Source of the DNA: Bondarzewia mesenterica
Taxonomy: Eukaryota > Basidiomycota > Agaricomycetes > Russulales > Bondarzewiaceae
NCBI GenBank assembly: GCA_004802705.1
Contig: SGPL01000772.1
Location: 1-12,559 of the forward strand
DNA length: 12,559 nucleotides
Direction: 5' to 3'
Of this stretch, positions 8,678 through 12,559 are shown one piece after another. The translations under genes were made by a program, and so were the position numbers. The notes under the pieces are model-generated. The model worked only from the letters and a program-made list of their open reading frames with translations. It was not told the origin of the DNA and did no database searches. Within the stretch, counting starts at the first letter, position 1, and every line of letters starts with the position of its first letter.

Positions 8678-9976
8678 CACGATGGAATCCCCTTCCATCA
8701 TAAAACCTCCACGAAGCGTTTGACTCGCATAAAACGACGGCGCGAGGCGGCAGGACTAGGTCGGGTAAGTTTTTGTGGTTCTGCGTAGAGATCGGGATCT
8801 TTGGTCTATATAGTTGCGCACGTCAGGATCGAATCCCATATTCTAATACATTGAGGTTGGATTCATTAGTTCGTCTCGATCGTGAACGCGTGAACCGCCG
8901 TCGTAAATCGGTTTTAGAGTTGAAACTCTGTGACCTCGTACGACCCTAACTACCACTGTTTAGGCTCGGTTTTGAACTCCTAGGTAGAAGAATCTCTTCT
9001 GCGCGCCCCGTCGGTTGGTCGATAACATGGTCATCTAAATGCGCATCCACTCCCGATAACGAGACACTTAGTACGTTTGCCTCCGTCGTCCGAGGGACAC
9101 ACAATCCGTCGTGTCAGTCAAATTCATCTCACAGGTCATGGACCGATTGCCATCTTCCATGAATCATTGCCGGGTTCTCTATGAAGACGTGTCGAAATCA
9201 TGCATTGCTTTCTGGAGATGGGCATACATTAAGTATGTTATGTGATATGAAATTCATCCTCGTCTTGAACTGCGACCTGAGGCACTTCGTTGGCGCATTT
9301 GAGTTCGCGTGAGAGTTCCCTTTTGCTTGCAATGTTTCCCGCACCTGGTCGTTCGCATATCCTGGACCCTCTCTAACCCAGTCCGACACAAGCAAGGTAT
9401 TCGCCGATGCACTTCGGCCCTTTCGAGCTACGGAAGAGTTCTGACGAAAGGGACCGGGGGGGGGTATAAGTAGCGGCACGCGGGCGAGCGCTGGCAATCG
9501 TGACTGACGACTCATCCTCTACAATTCAGACTGATCGTGCCGTGTCGTAACGCATCGCCCACGCACGACTGATAGATGGTATATCAGCGTACACTATGCG
9601 GGTCACTTTTTGTTATCGTTCCCAAGAGGACCGCCAAAATCGAGGGACGATTTAATATCAAAGGGTCATATCACCATACACGCAATGGGCACGAGTTACT
9701 AAACGAATACATTACACAAATAAGAAGGAATAGCATTGTCGGTGGAGAAATCGGAAAGTCAGATTGGTCGTATGTGTGATGTTGGGTGATGAAGTCCGCG
9801 ATGAAGGGCGGTCCGGGCCATGGACAACTGTACTTGGGTGCCGCGGTGAGAGTCCGATGAAAATAGAATGCAGTGTGTATCAAGGTACTACCTTTGCTGC
9901 AAATCAGAGCATCGCATGCTCTGAACAGAAGCTTGAACATTAGGAATCGTAGCGCAGCAGTTTGGACTTGGATCCT
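8678..9976. other. intergenic region, no supported gene
   Basis: This lies between the 3' ends of two convergent genes. A 105-codon open frame at 9198-9515 (minus) and a 67-codon frame at 9576-9779 (plus) have no recognisable features. Small hairpins are present, such as AGAAGA/TCTTCT near 8987-9001. A TATA-like site at 9465-9473 is listed separately. Confidence 0.45.
9465..9473 (+). promoter_or_regulatory. orphan TATA-like element
   Basis: TATAAGTAG follows a G8 run and looks like a core promoter pointing right. The only downstream open frame of note is a 67-codon one at 9576-9779 with no recognisable features, so any transcript could be noncoding and would run antisense into the BLES03-family gene. 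Confidence 0.3.
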
Positions 9977-11805
9977 TCAGGTTCGTCTCTCTTCGTCCTC
10001 AGTCTCAAGGGCAACCTGCTTGGCCGGCTTCTGCGACTTGACATCCTCATCCTCATCATTCTCGTCCGCGTCGAAGGCGAACGGGCCGTCCGCCTCCTGC
10101 TTCTCCAGCTCGAGTTTCGGTTTCGGCTTCGGTTTGGCTTGCTCATCCTGCTTATCGCCGTCGGTGGCAGGGGCTTTGTAAGTGCCATTTTCGGGTTTGC
10201 TTGCTGTGTCTTTGTCTGTTTGTGATGATGCAAGTTCGGCAAAGTATGCTTCCTCGAGAGACTGCAAGGACATAATTATGACCGCGGCGGTAACAAGAAG
10301 GTTAGGGACAATACATGCCTTGATCTCAGCATCTGGAAGAAGAGGAGTATATTTCCAGATCTAAATATATGAATCAGGCAGTCGTTAAGTGACTCGCAAA
10401 GAGGCTAAATGAAAAGCGACTTACCATTGGCGGTATACCACTTGCATGATCGCTGTATAAGCCTGAACAGGATGAAATGAGGAACTCCTCAAGATTGTAT
10501 TATACCTCATGGCTCACCGATTGAGGTGTATAGATCCGATTTGATGCCGACGATGTACAAGCCGTGATTCCGCAGGAGGACACGCATAACCTTGACAAAC
10601 CATAAGCTCAAGACTGACGCTTAATTGTCACAGGTTCCTCACCTCCGTAACAGCGTCCTTATCGTACACATTGGGAATGCAGATGAACAAAAGGTGTTCA
10701 TAACTCGGCGTCTCAATTTGTGGGCAGGTAGCCACTGTGGCCAGGGACGCGGAAGTGGCAGACAACGGACCAGATACGAGCGAAGCTACATCCGGAAATA
10801 TCACCATGATCAGACTGATGACAGTGACGAAGGGGTGTACGAACTGGCGACAGTGGACCATATCGTGTCAATTTTGTCAGAAGGGGCAAAGATGAGCCTG
10901 TTCAATGAGTGCATGTGAGCACTAAGTACTCGCAGGGCACAAGGCGATCAGCGTCCAAATGAAGCATTACCATTTCCCAGATACACAACCGTGACTGATA
11001 GAAATCTCCTTCAATTTCTCCGTCGCAGATACTCGTTCCTACGACTTCCTTGAGGGATACATGCTTGCTAAGCGATACCAGAGTACTTACTGCTTCGAGG
11101 AGCTCCTTCTTGCTTTTCGCGCCTGTTTTCTTATTTGCACGGATGGACTTGTTATTCTGTAAATCATTATGACACACCCTTAATATGATAATCGTAAAGG
11201 TTTCAGAAGAACTGACTTTGATCCGTTTGATCTTCGCCGTAACCTCTTTCACTGGTGGGTATAAAGTTTCAGATAGAGGACATTGACCTGCTCGCTGAAT
11301 ATGGATGCATACATAGCTCCACAGCCTCCTCTATGGCTGCTGCTTCATCCACATCTTCTGCACCCACATCTTCTGATGAGGCTTGGGACCCTTGTACCGA
11401 TATCCACTTGGGTACGAGATCATCAAATGAGATCAGTAGAAGCAAAAGAGGAAACACACTGGATTGGTACCGTCATTTTTCATTGATGGCTTATACTGCA
11501 AGATCATGCATCGGCAAGCGTGAGACACAAGCACATATGAAGAAATGGGGCGTTGTATGTAACGAGAGGCTTACTTTGGTCAGAAAGTCCTTCAGCGGCA
11601 GATCCGACGCGCTTTTTGGTGACCATGAGTACGGGTACGGACCGTACGGTTGATAGGAAGTCCATGAATACGGTTGACTGCGCGGGGCAAAATGCCGCCT
11701 CGTCGAAACTGGAAAATGGCAAAGACAAATTTGAGTGAGTACAAGCATTCTGGATGATTTTTTTGGGTTAGTACTACTGGTGTTTTTTGAGTGTCTATCC
11801 ACCAT
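9977..11805 (-). CDS. BLES03/UPF0696 (DUF1917) family protein, 12 exons
   Basis: Exons: 11805-11575, 11495-11460, 11406-11313, 11251-11217, 11156-11091, 11038-10971, 10897-10845, 10785-10643, 10590-10518, 10462-10425, 10360-10319, 10261-9977. All eleven joins keep phase; the product is about 387 aa (397 if the in-frame ATG at 11835 is used). Order: Tyr/Pro-rich N terminus, DLPLKDFLTKYKPS, NPWISVQ, an acidic segment, ELLKEVTAKIKRIKNNKSIR, the key block ISISHGCVSGKWLIF with IDTIWSTVA, then LLFICIPNVYDKDAV, GIKSDLYTSIGLYSD, IWKYTPLLPDAEIK, and a Lys/Pro- and Asp/Glu-rich tail. SGKW and SDLYTSIG correspond to SGKW and PDVYTYLG of the human BLES03 protein (C11orf68), whose family has an eIF4E-like fold. 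The role is unknown in any organism; the fold suggests, but does not show, RNA or cap-like ligand binding. It is probably soluble. The exon-7 donor (GTTCGT) is weak but is the only one giving the right phase. The Asp/Glu/Lys tail appears to be a fungal addition. Confidence 0.88.
10262..10318 (-). other. GC-AG intron, 57 nt, in frame and stop-free
   Basis: The last intron of the BLES03-family gene starts AAG/GCATGT and ends CCTTGCAG, with a CTAAC branch-like site near 10305. The only GT alternative (10314) gives the wrong phase for the following exon. Its length is a multiple of three and it has no stop codon, so retention would insert 19 mostly hydrophobic residues between DAEIK and SLEEAYF. 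Confidence 0.65.
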
Positions 11806-11835
11806 TCTGACAAGCGTCCTCGTGAGATTGAGCAT

Positions 11836-12559
11836 GATTTATCGCTTTTTTCGAGTTCTTCCTGAACTACTAGGAAACTTCATACATAGAACGATTGTCT
11901 TCTGTGTGAGGTCTGCAAAGGAGACTATAGGAAGTGAGGCTCACTGAAAGCTATTCACCCAACAACTTTTTGTCGAAAGTCTCGTTACGTAATCAGAATA
12001 AGCGGGACAAGTCTGCCATCGACACTTATCTATGACAGATTGCATCCAAACAGGCATTAGGATAAGCCCTGAAATGAGGTTAAGTATATAATTTAAAAAA
12101 AAATCCAAATCAAATCCAGATGATGCTTTTAAAAACAAAATGTGTAAAGCACCTCAGGAAACAATCAAAAATCTTGAGATATTATGTCCTAAGATATGTC
12201 AATATCAAGATAAGGTTATTCTGAGACGAGGAATATATTAAAAAAGAAGATAAACGGCAGGATTCAAACCCTTAACCTTCTGAGGTATCACGTGGCCATC
12301 ACGAATGATTTACCCATAACACTACCATAGCATATTTAGCTGGACAGTGAGTAAATTATGTATGTTTATTTTCTTTGTCTTACAGTTTTTGACTGGTCAA
12401 TGGTACACCCAAAATTTGCTGCCCTTGTTCTTGTTGTAGGCTGGCACACGGACTCAATATTTTTCTCTCACATCTCAAGTATACAGTAGAAGTAACCCAT
12501 GCATTTTTTAAATTATTTATTGGCGAGCAGTTGAGCGCAAACAATGTCAAAAAACACGA
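11836..12559. other. AT-rich right end without protein gene
   Basis: This lies upstream of the BLES03-family gene. Base composition becomes AT-rich from about 11950, unlike the rest of the window. No coding frame is supported; the 65-codon minus frame at 11941-12138 lacks features. The only structured element seen is the tRNA-like stretch at 12240-12331. Confidence 0.5.
12240..12331 (-). ncRNA. tRNA-like element (degenerate tRNA or SINE head)
   Basis: On the minus strand a B-box-like GGTTTGAATCC (12270-12260) is preceded by an A-box-like TAGTGTTATGGG (12324-12313) at tRNA-like spacing, and a T6 run (12245-12240) follows as a possible Pol III terminator. Between the boxes are an anticodon-arm-like hairpin (CGTG, loop ATGGC, CACG, extendable by ATCA/TGAT past a two-base bulge) and a variable-arm-like ACCT-CAGA-AGGT stem, as in class II (Ser/Leu type) tRNAs. 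The T stem has two mismatches and the anticodon loop lacks U33, so it is not a working tRNA. A decayed tRNA or a tRNA-derived SINE fits best. Confidence 0.4.

Noticed and set aside
8824..8842. T-loop-like GGATCGAATCCC suggesting a tRNA
   Set aside because: No acceptor stem, D arm or A box is found upstream at the right distance.
9198..9515. 105-codon minus frame
   Set aside because: Pro/Arg/Ser-rich start, no motif, no splice-supported continuation and no promoter; kept only as a note on the gap.
10625..10918. 97-codon plus frame
   Set aside because: It is the antisense shadow of exons and introns of the BLES03-family gene.
1..12559. Novel mobile element, defence island or biosynthetic cluster
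   Set aside because: No transposase, reverse transcriptase, long terminal or inverted repeats, nuclease/helicase pair or cluster enzymes were recognised on either strand.

Overview
The window looks like draft nuclear DNA of a filamentous basidiomycete, most likely an agaricomycete mushroom or wood/litter fungus. The grounds are short spliceosomal introns (mostly 50-80 nt) with GTRNGY donors and CTNAC-like branch points, TATA boxes close to start codons, genes on both strands, and a GPI-anchored serine-rich cupredoxin-like protein of a type common in these fungi. Runs of N near 2651-2725 and at 4368/4371, plus a one-base frame break at a G6 run (4536-4541), point to unpolished sequence. No virus, transposase, CRISPR array or rRNA gene was seen.

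Layout, left to right. 74-565 (minus) is the 5' part of an unrecognised gene running off the left edge. 566-1720 is intergenic, with a twin-TATA inverted repeat at 709-739. 1721-2788 (minus) is a four-exon gene for a secreted, GPI-anchored, cupredoxin-like serine-rich protein. 2789-3336 is a divergent promoter region. 3337-4795 (plus) is a five-exon gene for a four-helix membrane protein, with the frame break in its last exon. 4796-6656 has no convincing gene but carries intron-like splice signals on the plus strand and a perfect 22-bp palindrome at 5488-5509. 6826-8677 (plus) is a multi-exon gene for a large uncharacterised protein that looks basidiomycete-specific, with an ambiguous and perhaps disabled 5' end around 6657-6825. 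8678-9976 has no clear gene. 9977-11805 (minus) is a twelve-exon gene that can be assembled with every splice phase matching; it encodes a member of the BLES03/UPF0696 (DUF1917) family, an eIF4E-like fold of unknown function, followed by a fungal acidic/lysine-rich tail. 11836-12559 is AT-rich and holds a tRNA-like element with Pol III-type boxes on the minus strand.

The genes do not form a functional cluster; this is an ordinary stretch of a fungal chromosome with independent genes. The most informative results are the reconstructed BLES03-family gene, including a GC-AG intron of 57 nt that is stop-free and in frame; the frame break and the in-frame TAA, which should be separated into sequencing error versus real decay; and the tRNA-like element in the AT-rich right end. 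Exon models were built by hand from splice signals and phase, so boundaries marked as alternatives need transcript support.
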